Positions 1 through 15,300 are shown, counted from the stretch's first letter. The stretch is DNA of 64,000 bases from Procambarus clarkii (GCF_040958095.1 NC_091173.1:19705082-19769081), one strand, 5' to 3'. A program made the numbers and translations. Notes: a model not told the origin generated them from the letters alone.

Positions 1-263
1 CTCTTTTTTGTTATAATTCAATTGTTTAATTTTTCGGTTCATATTTTGTATTAATTTTTATTACATGGTACTGTCTGTCATGTTCTCTTTCATGATATAT
101 ATCCATGTGAACACACTGAACAAATTACAAATTAATTGAAAAAAGTTTGTGTTCTGCAGGGTTTTAGATGCATGGGAGATATTTTAATAGTTAAAGCTTA
201 TGGCTGGTGAACTTATAGATCCATTGTCTTAAGCTGCACATCGGTGTTCGTTTTCTTTGATAG

Positions 264-382
264 ACTTGGCTGTTGGTGCTCCTTATGGTGGACCAGATGG
301 TAATGGGGCAGTGTTCATCTACCATGGCTTTGTTATCCGTAGTGGTGAACCCATCTCCGAAGATAATAAGAAGCCCTCTCAG
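264..382 (+). CDS. Integrin alpha exon: FG-GAP beta-propeller blade
   Basis: Acceptor TTTGATAG, donor GTAAAC. Begins with the last two bases of an Asp codon, then reads [20 protein letters not shown], a typical FG-GAP blade (VGAP, GxxGAVxIY). Ends in phase 0. First exon visible in the window, so upstream blades and the signal peptide are missing. Confidence 0.9.
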
Positions 383-3300
383 GTAAACTACAGTATATTA
401 CCTTAAATTGAATTCCATCGGTGAAACTTTTATTTTGTGTTCATCTTTTGCAAATATAATTTTTTAGGTTAGTCATTGTGAATTTAATAAATACTGTACT
501 AGACGATTTTGTTTCAGTAAACAAGTAGCAACCAATAAAAGTATATTAATGAATAATATTCTCTCGGGTGTGTGTGTAGGTGATATATGCCAAGGAGGTG
601 TCCCGTGGGCCCAGTATTTCGACTTTTGGATGGTCTCTCTCAGGAGGGTTGGACATGGACGAGAACCAGTACCCAGACCTCCTGGTGGGCGCCTACCTCT
701 CCGACTCTGCTGTCCTCCTCAAGTATGACCACGTGTTTGACAGTATACTTGAATGAAATATGATATTGTAGTGTACTATAATAGAGTGCAGTATAATAGT
801 ATAATATAATAGTATAATATAATAGTATAATATAAGAGTGCAGTATAATAGAGTACTATAATAGTGTACTATAATTTTAATAACACTCATATTAGTGATA
901 TTGAAATTAGCACTAGAAAGACATATTGAAATAAAATGTAATTCAATGTATTTAATATTTTGTATCTGGGTGCTCTTATAAATGAGATAGTTATGGGTTT
1001 TCTGGTCATTCAGACCAGAATGTGATTTTATTAAGGATATTGTGCCAACGAAATGTAGATTTTGTTATTATTGTATATTTTTTTGGGGGCAAGCCTTGAT
1101 CGATTAATGTTTCAATATTTATGTTTTATCTTATGAATATTTTTGAATAATACAGAAGTGTACTTAATTAATTTATTAATTATAATGTCATGTATATTTT
1201 TGCCAATGTCCAAAATTATATATTTACGCAAGTTATTGCTAAACACTATATACTGTACATATTTGTTTATACCAAAACCCATATATATCCCTGGAAACAC
1301 AAACCGAAACTGTCTCTATTTTCCGCTTGTTACAATTTGTAATAAAGTTGTTACATCTTGGCTTAATGTGTTTATGACGTATTAGAAAATTGTTACAACC
1401 TGCTATATTGGTTGTTATAACTGGTTAGGAAGTGTTAAAACGTGTTCGAACGTTGTACCAACGTCGTAGTTTCGGTGTGTGTTTGGCGGGATATGCATCA
1501 CAGACACCCCCCCCCACCAAGTACTTAACCCACCATACTTTAGTCAGCCACCAAACCTTTTCTTTCCTCTACAGGTCCCGCCCAGTCGTGAATCTGATGA
1601 ACCATAGTCTCACCTTCATGTCGGAGGGAAAGACAATCGACATTGAATCTGCAGCAAGCCTTGAGGCGGGCTGTCGTACTCAGAATGGGAGGCCTGTCAC
1701 CTGTGTTCCCCTTGAGTTTTGTCTAGGCTATGAAGGCCTGGGAGTTCCCGATGAAATTGGTATGACATTGGGTCTCGTTTGCTGCTGGATTATTAAGGCC
1801 ATTGCAGTAGCTTTCTTCAACGTATCTCATTGATATAGTTGAATGAGGTCTGCATTCTATCACTTTATATATGATGTTTGCTACAACAGCTAATCAGAGT
1901 GCAGTATTGTGAGCTGATTGCTTCACTCAGAGTATTTGGAACTATGAAGCTCATGGCTACAGTCAGAGTACTGGGAACTATGAAGCTCATGGCTACAGTC
2001 AGAGTACTTGGAACATTGAAGCTCATGGCTACAGTCAGAGTACTTGGAACATTGAAGCTCATGGCTACAGTCAGAGTACTGGGAACTATGAAGCTCATGG
2101 CTACAGTCAGAGTACTTGGAACATTGAAGCTCATGGCTACAGTCAGAGTACTTGGAACTATGAAGCTCATGGCTACAGTCAGAGTACTTGGAACTATGAA
2201 GCTCATGGCTACAGTCAGAGTACTTGGAACTATGAAGCTCATGGCTACAGTCAGAGTACTTGGAACTATGAAGCTCATGGCTACAGTCAGAGTACTTGGA
2301 ACATTGAAGCTCATGGCTACAGTCAGAGTACTGGGAACATTGAAGCTCATGGCTACAGTCAGAGTACTGGGAACTATGAAGCTCATGGCTACAGTCAGAG
2401 TACTGGGAACATTGAAGCTCATGGCTACAATCAGAGTACTTGGAACATTGAAGCTCATGGCTACAGTCAGAGTACTGGGAACTATGAAGCTCATGGCTAC
2501 AGTCAGAGTACTGGGAACATTGTAGCTCATGGCTACAGTCAGAGTACTGGGAACATTGTAGCTCATGGCTACAATCAGAGTACTTGGAACATTGAAGCTC
2601 ATGGCTACAGTCAGAGTACTGGGAACATTGAAGCTCATGGCTACAATCAGAGTACTTGGAACATTGAAGCTCATGGCTACAGTCAGAGTACTGGGAACAT
2701 TGTAGCTCATGGCTACAGTCAGAGTACTGGGAACATTGTAGCTCATGGCTACAGTCAGAGTACTGGGAACTATGAAGCTCATGGCTACAGTCAGGGTACT
2801 GGGAACTATGAAGCTCATGGCTACAATCAGAGTACTGGGAATTATGAAGCTCATGGCTACAGTCAGGGTACTGGGAACATTGAAGCTCATGGCTACAGTC
2901 AGAGTACTGGGAACATTGAAGCTCATGGCTACAGTCAGAGTACTGGGAACATTGAAGCTCATGGCTACAGTCAGAGTACTGGGAACATTGAAGCTCATGG
3001 CTACAGTCAGAGTACTGGGAATTATGAAGCTCATGGCTACAGCTAATGGCAAATAATTATTCCCATTGTAGTTATGTATTGCATCTAAAATTCTAGTAAA
3101 TTTTTAACTGAAATTTAAGAAAAAAATGGCTTCTAAACATAAGTTTCTGTTCTGTATTAATTTAATGTTAAATGCTCGAAATTCACAATTAAGTAAAGAA
3201 TTTTTTTTTAATTTGCATGTTCTATTCAAATGCTAAAGTGTCAAATCTCTTTAAACAAAAATTATAATCCTCCATTTCTCACCCCAAGTAAGTCCTCAGT

Positions 3301-6300
3301 AGAGGTGTACCAATACCAGTATTTTGACTGATAACGATACATCAGTAAATCTTTAATCCTCGGTTATATTTAATGATTGAATCTTCATCTTATTCTTTTA
3401 AGAGATTTCCTATAGGTGAAGAAGCAAACATGAGTCTTGTTATAATATTTACCTGAATTTACCTGTGGGTCACTTTATAGTAGTGACTTTGACGAGGATA
3501 GGAAGACGGCGGCTTGTCATAGGTCCCTCCATTTGCCTCGATGATCTTTTCTAGCTGTATTTTAAAACCCGGCAGAGTTTTCACATTTACGGCTTCAGCG
3601 GGAAGGCAGTTCTATGGGATTATACCCTTATGTAATACATGACAATGGTGACATTTTTAGATAAGAAGAGAAGATGTGTAGTTGAAATTCTTCTTTTACC
3701 AATTCTAAAGGGATGAGCTTTCCAGTTGCTCACTTACCTTTCTATTAACTGTAATCTAGAAGAATTTAGTTTGCTAAGGAAAAGCCATGTACTGAATTGA
3801 ATAAAACCTGCTGTCTTTTGGTTTTGGAGAGGTTGGAGGATAGTGGGCGTGTAGGTGAGATGCCTGATCAGGCAAGCACACACATTGTCAGAATAATCGT
3901 ACATTAGAAAGTAGAACAGGTTGGGTAATTTTTACACAATATTCAATATGTATCCTACAGAATTGGATGTGGAGTACACACTAGATGGAAAAGTAACTAC
4001 ACCTCGCATCTTCTTCCTCAACAATGATCAAACGAACATGAAAGAGAGGCTTCAACTTGAGACACAAATCCCAATCTGCAGACAGCATCAAGTCTATGTT
4101 GCAGTAAGTTGTGATATGTTGACTCTCATCAAGGAGTTTGGAAGTGGCAGTGCTATATTTTTATATCACAGTCCAGCCCATACCTCAAGGCATGCTCATC
4201 ATAAATGTGGACATCCCCAAATATGCATGTATCAGTCTTTTCATATAATGTATTATAGTGTAATAAAAATTTGTGTTTTTTTATATTTACTGGTTAAATT
4301 GATGCTTTTATACTGTGTATTATACTGTAATATCTTGATGCGAGTTTCATTTCAAAGCAGCCCATACACTTATGTACAATACAATCAGTTGATAGTTTTT
4401 ATATTGCATTTTTTCCTTGAATTACCAGTCATAAAGCTTTGTGTTGATATGCATGTATTGTACATAAATATTCGTATGTTTATGCGAGACATGAACGAGA
4501 CATTTTTACACATTTATTTTTACATGTTTGCATATAATACTTAAAAATACATGCACTCATGAATCTATACATTACCTAAGATCTAAGACAATGTGTTCAA
4601 ATGCTGAACCTTACACCTAAGACAAAGGTAAGCATCTGTTAAGCTTGGTAAGGTAAGAACAGTTAGGTAAAATACACAAAACAGAAACTTTATTGTATAC
4701 AGTAAGTATCTCTTCCTTTCCATCGAAACAGCCGACCCTCACAGACAAACTGACTCCCATCGGAGCTGAGGTTAAATACAGCCTCGTGGAACCCAAGTAC
4801 CGGGCCCCTCGCTCCCTCACACCCATACTCAACCAGCGTCAGCGACTAGCCCTTTCAGACTCAATCACCATCCAGAAGAACTGTGGTGACGACAATATTT
4901 GCATCCCTGACCTCGTCCTCACCTTCACTGCGTGAGTTTCTCCTTCATCTAGTGTTTCAAGAGTTTATCTTCTGTTTGGTACAATTTATTGTGGTTATTA
5001 TGTTGCCTGTTTCTTTTGATTTTCTGCAGATGGTGAATCCAAAATTATGTAGGGAAGGGAAGTGGGGATATAAATAGGCTAAGCAAGAATTTTTTAATTT
5101 TCCCTGTGTGACTGGGTTAGGACATTGCCATTTCATTAGATGACTGAATTAAGGTATAGCTGTTTCCCAGCATGATTAGGTTAGGATTCATCCTTGCATA
5201 TGATGTGGTTAGGATCAAGCTTTCTCCATAAGTGACTACATTTGGATATAAAGGGGGGAGTGACCTTCCACAAGCCTCCAGCTTCCTGTCCTCGTCGAGG
5301 CCACTAGTGTCAGTAGCCCTCAGATAAAATATACTACAGGTAGCTAACTATCTCACTGTGTGACTTAAGTTTTATATACTTTAGCTGTCTCCCTGCATGG
5401 CTGGGTTAAGTTGTAACCCTCTTCAAATGTTCTGTGTATGAGTGGCTAGCATTAGTACCAACTGAGTCCTACCTGTATTGTTTGTGCAATTGTTTGCTAC
5501 TGATTACCATGTATTCCTCTTTCTTAGGCCAGACACCTTCATCTTCCGGAAGAAAGAGCAGTTGGAGGTAGATGTGCGAGTGGTTAATCATGCTGAAGAT
5601 GCCTTTGAGGCCCGGGTGTACATCCCCATTCCAACTGGCCTCCTGTACAATACCTTTACTGCCAAGGATAACACCTCTGTCACCTGTTCACCCCGTACCA
5701 TGGGCGCCAACACCACCCTTATTTGTGACATCGGGAATCCACTACAAATGCATAAGGGAGTGAGTTCAGCGAGTATTTTGTTTTAATAAGTGTGTGTGTG
5801 TTTTTGTTAAAAAAATTTATGATGTTAAAACTAAACCACAAAGGAAAGGTTAAAATGGTCCAAAAGACCAGTAGAAAGTGAATTGATTGATAGAAAATCT
5901 GGGAAATAAACAGGAAATAAATGAATAAAAAGTGTACTTAATTAAAACACTTCCATTAATCTTAAGGTATGCCAGAAAGGCTGTGTGTTATTAATGGCTT
6001 TATAAAGTGGTACGACATAACCCATGTAATAACATCTAACCCAAGTATCCAAGCAGCCAAACATGCAACAATCACATGAAAGGTGAATGTAGAACTCACC
6101 CGGATTGCGAACTGGGAAAGGAAATAGAGGATTACCACTAATCCAGATAAGCACGGTCTGCTGTATGGCCTACACAATTGAAAATAAGGTTAGGATACGG
6201 ATCAATGATGAACCCATAGCCATCTCAAATTCCAACACAGTGCTCGGATACAACTTCAACAGACTACCCAATTCCACCCAGTACATCTCTGAGAAGACAG

Positions 6301-9300
6301 CGATAGACAATGGGTCCTCCATTTCAGACAAGCCCCATCCCACGACAACTCCACCTGTACAGGATGATCATAAGGCCTAGCCTCGAGTATCCTTACATTC
6401 CCTCCCCCCCCCCCCCCCCCTTGATCCTCGCCAACAAAATCAACACACTGAAGATCCAACAGGTCCAAACCAAAGCACTCCGGTTTGTGGCGAGCCTGTC
6501 GCTGGAGGACAAGGTAAGGACAGACCAGATCCACAGAGCTCTCAACATGATGCCAGTGAATATCAGGTTCAGCTGCTGGGCAAGAAAGCAGCTATACAGC
6601 ATGAAACACCTGATATGTCCCAGAAAATGAGAACTCATTGATATATCAAGTTTTTGTGATTTCTTTGTGTATTACTATTATTATTATTACAGATGTGTGC
6701 CTATATTTTGTTCATTCCACCCACAGGTGCACTTTATAGTGCTATTTCAGCAGAAGTCTGGATCACTGGAAGATCCCCGCTTCGAGTTCCTGGTGACAGC
6801 CAACAGCACCAACAATGAGGTGCCTCGTTCTCGCAATGACAACATTGCCCGCAAAGTTGTTCTTGTTGATGTGGACACCAATCTCATTCTTTATGGGTAA
6901 GTCATTGAAGTTGAGGTTAGTGCATAAGTTATATATGGCCTGCCCATAACTTGCAGTGGCTGTGATAGGTATGGGTAATGTGACCCCCCTGTGTTGTGAG
7001 ACAGCCTAGTTTGTCATGGGATGGTTGTGAGATGGGTGATGGGAGTTATAATGCTGCTTAGTTCCAGCATGTAGATGTGATGAAAATGTTGTTGAACATC
7101 ATGGTCTTGAGACTAGGATGGTGGATGGTGTGTGTGTGTGTGGGGGGGGGGGATTGTTACAAGTGTGTTGAGATATTGTAGTTTGAATTTTATGTGGGGT
7201 GGCTGTAGTGTGGATGAGTTGAGACAAGTTGGATTGGGTTGTGTCAGGGATGAGTGGAAAGATGATTCTTTTATAGGGTGACAAGGAAAAAGGTGGGTTG
7301 TGAGACAGACTTTGTCTGGCATGGGGAAATCCTGCTATGCTTAAGTATTTCTATACTTAAGAAATACATAAACATTAAAATAAAAGTAAAAATATGTACA
7401 TGAAATATTCAGTACAGTATATGTATACATAAATATATAATTGCCATAGTCCTCATTACCATTAATTTACACTTGATGTTTTCGTATCTTTGCTTGCAGG
7501 TCATCGTCACCGGAGAACATTGAGTATAACCAAACCTTGTACCGCTCTGAAGGATACACCCACGAAGAACATCTAGGCCCAGAAATTATGCACACATACG
7601 GAATTTCCAATAATGGCCCTTCTGAGATCCTGAAAGCCGAAATTGTCATCTTGTGGCCCACCATGACCCTCACCGGTAAGCCAAAAGTCGTTTAGTTACA
7701 AAAGGTGCTGCATGAACCCAGACAATCCACAGTAACAGATGTGAAGTTCTTAAAACTGTCCTCCTCACTCTAGGTCCTATAGTACAGTGGTCTATGCCCT
7801 TGACACACAACTAAGGATCCTGGGTTTGATCCTCAGTGGGAAAAGAAATGATTGGGTATGTTTAATTTCACCTGATGCACCTCTTCACTTACCAGTAAAT
7901 AGAACATGGTAGTTAGACAAATGTTGTAGTTTACATCCTGTGTAAGGTCACAGGGGACCCTGACTAGGGAATTATAAGTGACCTAAACATACCCTGAGGT
8001 ATTCAATGTTTATCATCCCATGAAGGAAGTCAGTTGACAAGTCAACAACACAAAACAATGATTTCATTACATAATATCATTACATATTTAGTATTAAAGT
8101 TTTATCTTCAAAATATGTCGTGTACAGTTAATGATTCTTAACTTTGGATTTTTTTAGTATCAATTAAGGATACTAGTTTAATACAATTTAATTTTTAAAC
8201 AGAACCCCCTGTATGCGAGTTAAATGAATGGGGACACATGACTTCACATAATTGCACAAATAGTTTAATTTTTTCTGAAAATTATTTACGTTGGATTTAG
8301 ATGTGGTCTATACTGATTTTTGGTTTCGTATGTAAATTAAATTCCAGGTTTTGTAGTGTCACCAACATGTAGCCTCACCAACATGTAGCCTCACCAACAT
8401 GTAGCCTCACCAACATGTAGCCTCACCAACACGTAGCCTCACCAGCATGTAGCCTCACCAACACGTTGCCTCACCAGCACGTAGCCTCACCAGCATGTAG
8501 CCTCACCAACATGTAGCCTCACCAGCATGTAGCCTCACTAACATGTAGCCTCACCAACACGTAGCCTCACCAGTATGTAGCCTTACCAACACGTAGCCTC
8601 ACCAGCATGTAGCCTCACCAACACGTAGCCTCACCAGCATGTAGCCTCACCAACACGTAGCCTCACCAGCATGTCGCCTCACCAACACGTAGCCTCACCA
8701 GCACGTAGCCTCACCAGCATGTAGCCTCACCAACATGTAGCCTCACCAACATGTAGCCCCACCAGCATGTAGCCTCACCAGCATGTAGCCTCACCAGCAT
8801 GTAGTCTCACCAGCATGTAGCCTCACCAGCATGTAGCCTCACCAACATGTAGCCTCACCAACATGTAGCCTCACCAACATGTAGCCTCACCAACAGATAG
8901 CTTCACTTTCAAATAAATAACCTTATTAAAAGATAACCACTATAAGTTAGCTTCATTTTGAAGATAGCAATATGACAATCAACCTATGTCAACCTATGTC
9001 TTGCTATTTTCAAACACTATTGATTCTTGAGCAACTTGTTTAACTTCTGATATCTGACACGTATAAACTTAAAGAAAATTGTAATGCGTGTTTATTTAGT
9101 TAAAATTCCTTCTGCTGTTCTGTTGCATTTTCTGCTGTTCCATCCATCATGTAATTACTATCATTCACTTTATTTTTTTCCCTTCTTTCAGTTAAATTTC
9201 TGCTTTTGATCTTAATTAGTATTAAGTTTTAGTCTAAATTTTTCTTTCCATCAACTTTCCCAAAAAGCTGTGCATATTAATGGCTTCAGGCATTGTATGT

Positions 9301-12300
9301 ACTAGCTCTATCTATAAATCCAACATTATGTTTGTAACTCATTTTCAGTGTATGTATGTACCTTTACCTAAATAAACATCTTATCTTATATTATCAGATA
9401 ATCTTCAATAGGTAAGCTTATCAACAAATAAACTTATCAACAAACAGACTCACCAGTAGGTACGCTTAACAATAGGCAGCGAACTCAACAGTAGCCTTTC
9501 AAGCAGGTAGCTTTACCAACAGGCTATACAGTTTATCCTTTGATGTAGCTTCTCCAGCATTGTAACCCCAGTAGCCTGAGCGTTCGGTGCTACCAGGGAG
9601 TGGTAGCCTCAGGAATATAGAGCTTTTCTGTCGAGTAGCCCTGTCAACAGAAAATTTCTTAAATAGGCAAACATTGTCTGACACTAAAGTTTGTAGTCAC
9701 TGACTCACTAAATCTTGATTTTTGCGTTGTTGTTTCTAGGTAACTATCTATTGTACCTCCTGGAGCAACCCCGAGTCACTGGTCCCATCAACTGCTCTTT
9801 TGTTCCTGATGTCAACCCTCTCAACCTCAGGGTATGTATGTATGTACTGAAAATCTCTCAGTTGTCAGTACAAGAGACTGAAGAGCCATTCTATTGTGAT
9901 CAAGGTGATTTTTGCCCAAAATGCTTTGCATAATAGTGGCCTCATCAGTATGTTTATCTCTTGTCCCTACAATTGTATATTACTCTTATGTTCCTTGTAC
10001 ACACACATTCTTGTGAATGAAGATTATGATTACGATTATGATTATAGGTGTTAAGTTAAGCTCTAGAAATGAGCAATCTGGAAATTTTTTCTTAGTAAGG
10101 CATGGTTTATGTGTTAGGTTGAAGCCTTTTAACTGAATATGTCCTCATAACATGACTTTTTATCATTAGTACTAGTCTTTTAGCAAATCCCTGAGCCTCT
10201 CTGTTTTCCTTTTGTTCTTCAAATGTTCATTTGTGCATCCCTGCATGCAACCTATTTGTAATTACAAGAATGCAGTTATGCCCATAAGTAAGTAATTATT
10301 AAAAGAAAGCACCAAGCCGGGGAGACTATGTAGCAATTATGCACATAGTATCTCATCCTTACAGAGGTTATTCTTTGTGTGTCTATCTGTCCATTCTTTT
10401 CAATCTATACATGTTGGAATCAAAGTCCTGGTTCCCACCTTTCAGATTTTAAATGTCTGGTCTTGCTATACCCTAGATCTTTGAGTTTAACTTGATGTAC
10501 TGTTTTGTCCATATGTAAAGTTTGTCTTAATTACTGTAATTCTTACAGTGTATGTGATTATGTATAGATGGGCATGTTTATGTTTGTGTTTGTTCATGTA
10601 CTTATGTGATGTGTGTTTATTCATGTACTTATGTGAATTAATACAAATGTATATCATGAAAATTTAAGCGTCCACTAGAAAATTCTTGGTTTAAAAGTGT
10701 ATGTTAGATAGTTTCTGTTTAAAAATCTAATCTTGCTATACAATACGATATAGTAAATCACAAAATGCTTGTTTAATTCATATTTAGTTTAACAATATTC
10801 ACACGCTAATGTCCCCAGCTGAACAAGAAAGACATGAACATGGAATTACTAAAGCTTGAGAGCAAGGAGAAGTCACGAGGTGTGGTGACTGAGGAGAGCT
10901 ACACAGGAAGCTCGTCCTCTGACGGCGACAGAGCAGCTTCCGGGGGTTCGTCTTACTATGAGGGCTCTACAGAAGCTACCTATTACTCCAATGCTGGCAA
11001 CTCGTCACATTCCTCGTCTTCATCGTCATCATCGACGTCATACACCTACTCTTCCTCCTCTTCATCCAGCGGTAAAAGCTTTAGCTCCTCTTCAGGAGAT
11101 AATAGCCTCACAAAGAGAGAAAAAAGACAAACAAAAGAAAAGTCAACCTGGGAATCTGAGGTAAGCTTCGTGATCCTGCATCATTGGTGGCGCTTTGTCT
11201 GTTTCCTTTTTCTTTTCTTCTAATTCTTATTCTGTTTCTTCTTATTCAACTTATTATTATTTACATTATTACAGTATAATTATTTGTATTATTTAAAATA
11301 TTATTATGGGTCAACATAAAAATAATTTTTAGTAAGTATCTGTACAGTACTTTTCTTGTACAGTAAATTTATGTTTTATTTAACATTAAAGAGTTATATT
11401 CCTTACAAGTTTGGAGAGTTACTAAAGTATAGTATTCCAAATGAAAATAGAATTTATGCTTTAAGAAAATCCTTGAAAAATATTTTGAAGTGCAGTACTA
11501 ACATAATAAAGACTTAATTTTTACATATCAACATAGAGAAGTCAGCTGTTAACAGTCCTTCAAAGAATGGTTATAATTAATATTTGTACACGAGACAAAA
11601 AAAAATCCTTTTTAATGTTTAAATATGACTGAATTAGGTAGAAATGTACAATAGTTTTAACCCTTAAATGGCACAACTAATTAAATATCCTACATTGTGG
11701 TGCACATGACAACAAAGTTCATTGCACGAAAGAAACAAAATTACATTTGGCATTTCGAACACAGGTTTCCTGATAGTGATTAAGAGCCATGTAAGAATTA
11801 GAATAAATTCTATATTGTACCTATACATGTCTCCACCCAGACAACTAATTGTGGTCCAACCAAATGTGCGAGGATCCACTGCGTGGCTGGACCAGTTGTG
11901 GAGGACGGCATCCTCTACATCGCTGTTCGCTCCAGGCTTATGGTCTCCACACTTGCCAAGGTAAGCAATAGCACTCTTTGTGTGCTCATGGTTAAATAAA
12001 AAATTGTAAAGAGTAAATTCACGTGAAATATTGTACTTGTGTATTAAAAATGTGTTTTGCATTGGAAAACATGTATGAAGCTACGTCGTTCAGCTACATG
12101 TACAGTAATTTTCTCGAAGCAGCAGTGCAAGATGTTTACCTAAGAAACATGAATATTATTATTATTATTGCTTACTATCTGTTTATATAAACTGTACCCC
12201 ACTCCAAGATAATTGTGCTGGAATACATTAATCAATGTTGTGTATGTGTTGGGACATGTTTACCTATGTTCTGTCTATGTTGGAGCATGTTTATCCATGC

Positions 12301-15300
12301 TCTGTGTGTGTTGAAGCAAGTTTTTATATGTAGTATACTGTACGTGGTGGAACACATTTTTCCATGTATGTGCTGGAGCATTTCTTGGGTGTCCCTATAG
12401 CCCATATTGGTGGCAAATGGCTAGGTTGATCAACATAAGAACTTCCTTTAGAAACTTGTGTAAAAAGTCATTTAGAACCTTGTATACCACATGTCAAGCT
12501 AATCCTTGAGTATGTGGCTCCATTGTGGAATCCATATCTAATCTAGCACAAGATAAAGTTAAAGAAGGTTCAGAGGTATGCCACCAGACTAGTCCCAGAG
12601 TTTGAGAGGTATGAGTTATGAGTAAAGACTACAGGTATTAAACCTCACATCACTTGAAGATAGAAGAGTTAGGAAAGAAATGATTACCACCTACAAAATT
12701 CTCAAGAATTGATAGGATAAAGAAAAATTATTTAGCATGAGTGGTACATAAATAAATGACACAGGTGGAAACTTAGTACCTAAATGAGCCAGAGAGACAT
12801 TAGAAATTTTTTGTTCACTGTCGAGTAGTGAACAAATGGAATGCACTAGGAAATGATGTGGTAGAGGCAGACACCATAAACAGTTTGAAATGTAGATATG
12901 ATAGAGCCCAATAGGTTCAGAAACCTGTACACCATTTGATTGATGGTTGAGAGTCAGGACCAAAGAGCCAAAGCTCAACCCCTGCAAGCACAACTAGGTA
13001 AATGCTGACCCAGTACGTGTACTGGAGATACAGCATATCTGTCAATTTTTTTTCTTTTTTAAACAAAAGGAATAAAAACCTGTCAAATTGATCATGATAA
13101 AGCCGGCAGCAAGAGTATAAGTAACTGTTGAAATTGGTCACACGTAAACAGTTTTACGTGAAGGAAAGATGGTTTTGAAGATGGTATTAGTAAGGTTTGT
13201 CATTAGCACAGTTATATGGTAGAACAAATTAGCTGACAGAGCATCTCAATCTTTTTTTCAGGATCCAATGGTACATCTTCTGGTTGAGTATATTTATATA
13301 TATTTATATATATATATACACTGTATTACAGTATTGCCACCATAACAGAGCCATGATAACCTTCTTTTTATTACTTATTGTAGAGGGATCAGCTAACTGG
13401 AGTTCCATACATTCCTTTGCTCTCTTTTTATTAAGACAAGTGTTGATATGCACTTTTTGCCTTTTTTTATAAATTATCCTCATTAACTCATAAGAATAAT
13501 TATAAAGTAATGTTTGCACATCTTGCATCATACTGTATAAATAAAATAAAACATAGTTTACCCGAGTATTGTGACCCCCGAGACAATACTCAACCAGTCG
13601 TGCTGAGCCCCCCATCACTAATACTGTGGACATCATCGTATAGAGCTTCTCCTGTGGTTACCAGCTGAGTCAGTTAGACAAATGTTTATTCAACTCATTT
13701 GTAGAGACAATTCTAACACTTTCCCTCATGTCGTACTGTTGACCGGGCAGTGTCATTCTGATATAAGTGGAGTACTGTATCTCACAACAGTTATTGAAGA
13801 TTCCAGTTATGCTGTATATGTGCTATTCAGCAGTGATTAAAGTCAAAAAAAAAAAAATTTCCCCCATACCATCACCCATATAATTTAGTAGATTCTGGTA
13901 TGTACTTTAAATTTTAATAAACTTCTGAACATAGTGTAGCTAAATTGAACATTGTTTTAATATAAATGTTCTGGAGTGTATCTATGACTTCCAGAACTGG
14001 AGAAGTTCTGCTCTACCAATCATTAAATGTAAGTTGTCAGTATATTAGAAATAGCTCACGACCAAAATCATCTAAATCTTAAAAGAGTTAGATACTTAGA
14101 GATGCAATTTTTAATATATGTTAGACTAGGAACCTGGGAAATATTTAGAATCTAGCTATATATTACTCTACTGTAATAATAAAAGAAATTTTCTGTGGGA
14201 AACCCTTTCAGCTAGCTCCCTGGAGTTATTGGGCTAATGTGTGATACATTAGACCGGGGCATTAGTCTATGGAGTCTATGGAGTATGGGTTGTGTCACCT
14301 CTGGCCTGCTCATGTGCCGCCTGAGCCGTCCTGGTTCTTAGACAGGATGCCCTCCTATGTTCTCCTCGGTTTGTGGTAGCCCCTTCAGTTGAAGATTGTT
14401 TTTCCTAAGCTCTGTTTCTGTTGGCTTTTTCTGTTTTTTTTTTTCTTTTTCTCTTTTTCCAAGGCTCAACCCTCCCTCTGGTCAGCAGTTTTGCCTCCGT
14501 GGTGTGGTTGGGTCACTGGCACAAGTTGGGGAGGGGCTGCGCAGATGAGCAACGTGTCGATGTAATGTGACATTTGCTTGTTTCCATGGGATTGGAGGAG
14601 TTCTACCTCTCTGTTTGGTTTTTGGTTGCAATTTTCTTACCATGTGAGGTCTGTTTTGTTATGTCTACCTTTCTGGGGGCCTAACCTCGGTTGATGACAA
14701 ACAAGGAAAACCCCCAACTATAGGAGGGGTTTCCAGGGCCATTACTCTCTGTGCCTCTCTGAGGGGGCCAGGTTATGGCTCGTAGTCCCCAGTAGGCTGA
14801 ACTCCATAGACTATTGTCCCGGTCTAATGATTCGCATATAAGCCGATAGCTCCAGAGTGCCTCTGGGGCTCGCCCAGAAAATGGTTTCATTACATTCAAT
14901 GCTGGGTTTTTCAGCAGTCAATGTTTTTGCAACACGTGACAGTGTACTAACTGAATACCTACATTTATATATTTTGCAACATTATAGTGTTGCATTCTAG
15001 CTGACTTTAACCACTGCTGTGCAATGTCATGAAGCAATGATTGTATCACAGTACTGTACCTGTCAGTCATGGGTAACGTATCAAATGTGACTTACGGAAA
15101 TAATTTAAATCACAATGCAAAAATGCACAGTAGTTGTATATAATGTATCAAAGGTTTTGTTCTTGTAAAATGGCTGTTAGGGTGTTCTGAAAGCTCGGGG
15201 ATATCTACAAAGCACTACAGAAATATTGTAAAAAAAAAGCTATCCTAGTTTTCTTTATTTTGGTTGATGGAATTCTGTAGCACATAAAATGTGATCATAA

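Noticed and set aside
1865-3052. 395-residue minus-strand frame of 12-residue repeats
   Set aside because: Produced by a 36-bp minisatellite without stops; open on both strands and inside an integrin intron.
3921-4544. 207-residue open frame running through the thigh exon
   Set aside because: The real coding part ends at the GTAAGT donor at 4104; the rest is intron read-through.
8353-8896. Possible CRISPR-like array
   Set aside because: 16-bp head-to-tail repeats without spacers, in a eukaryotic intron.
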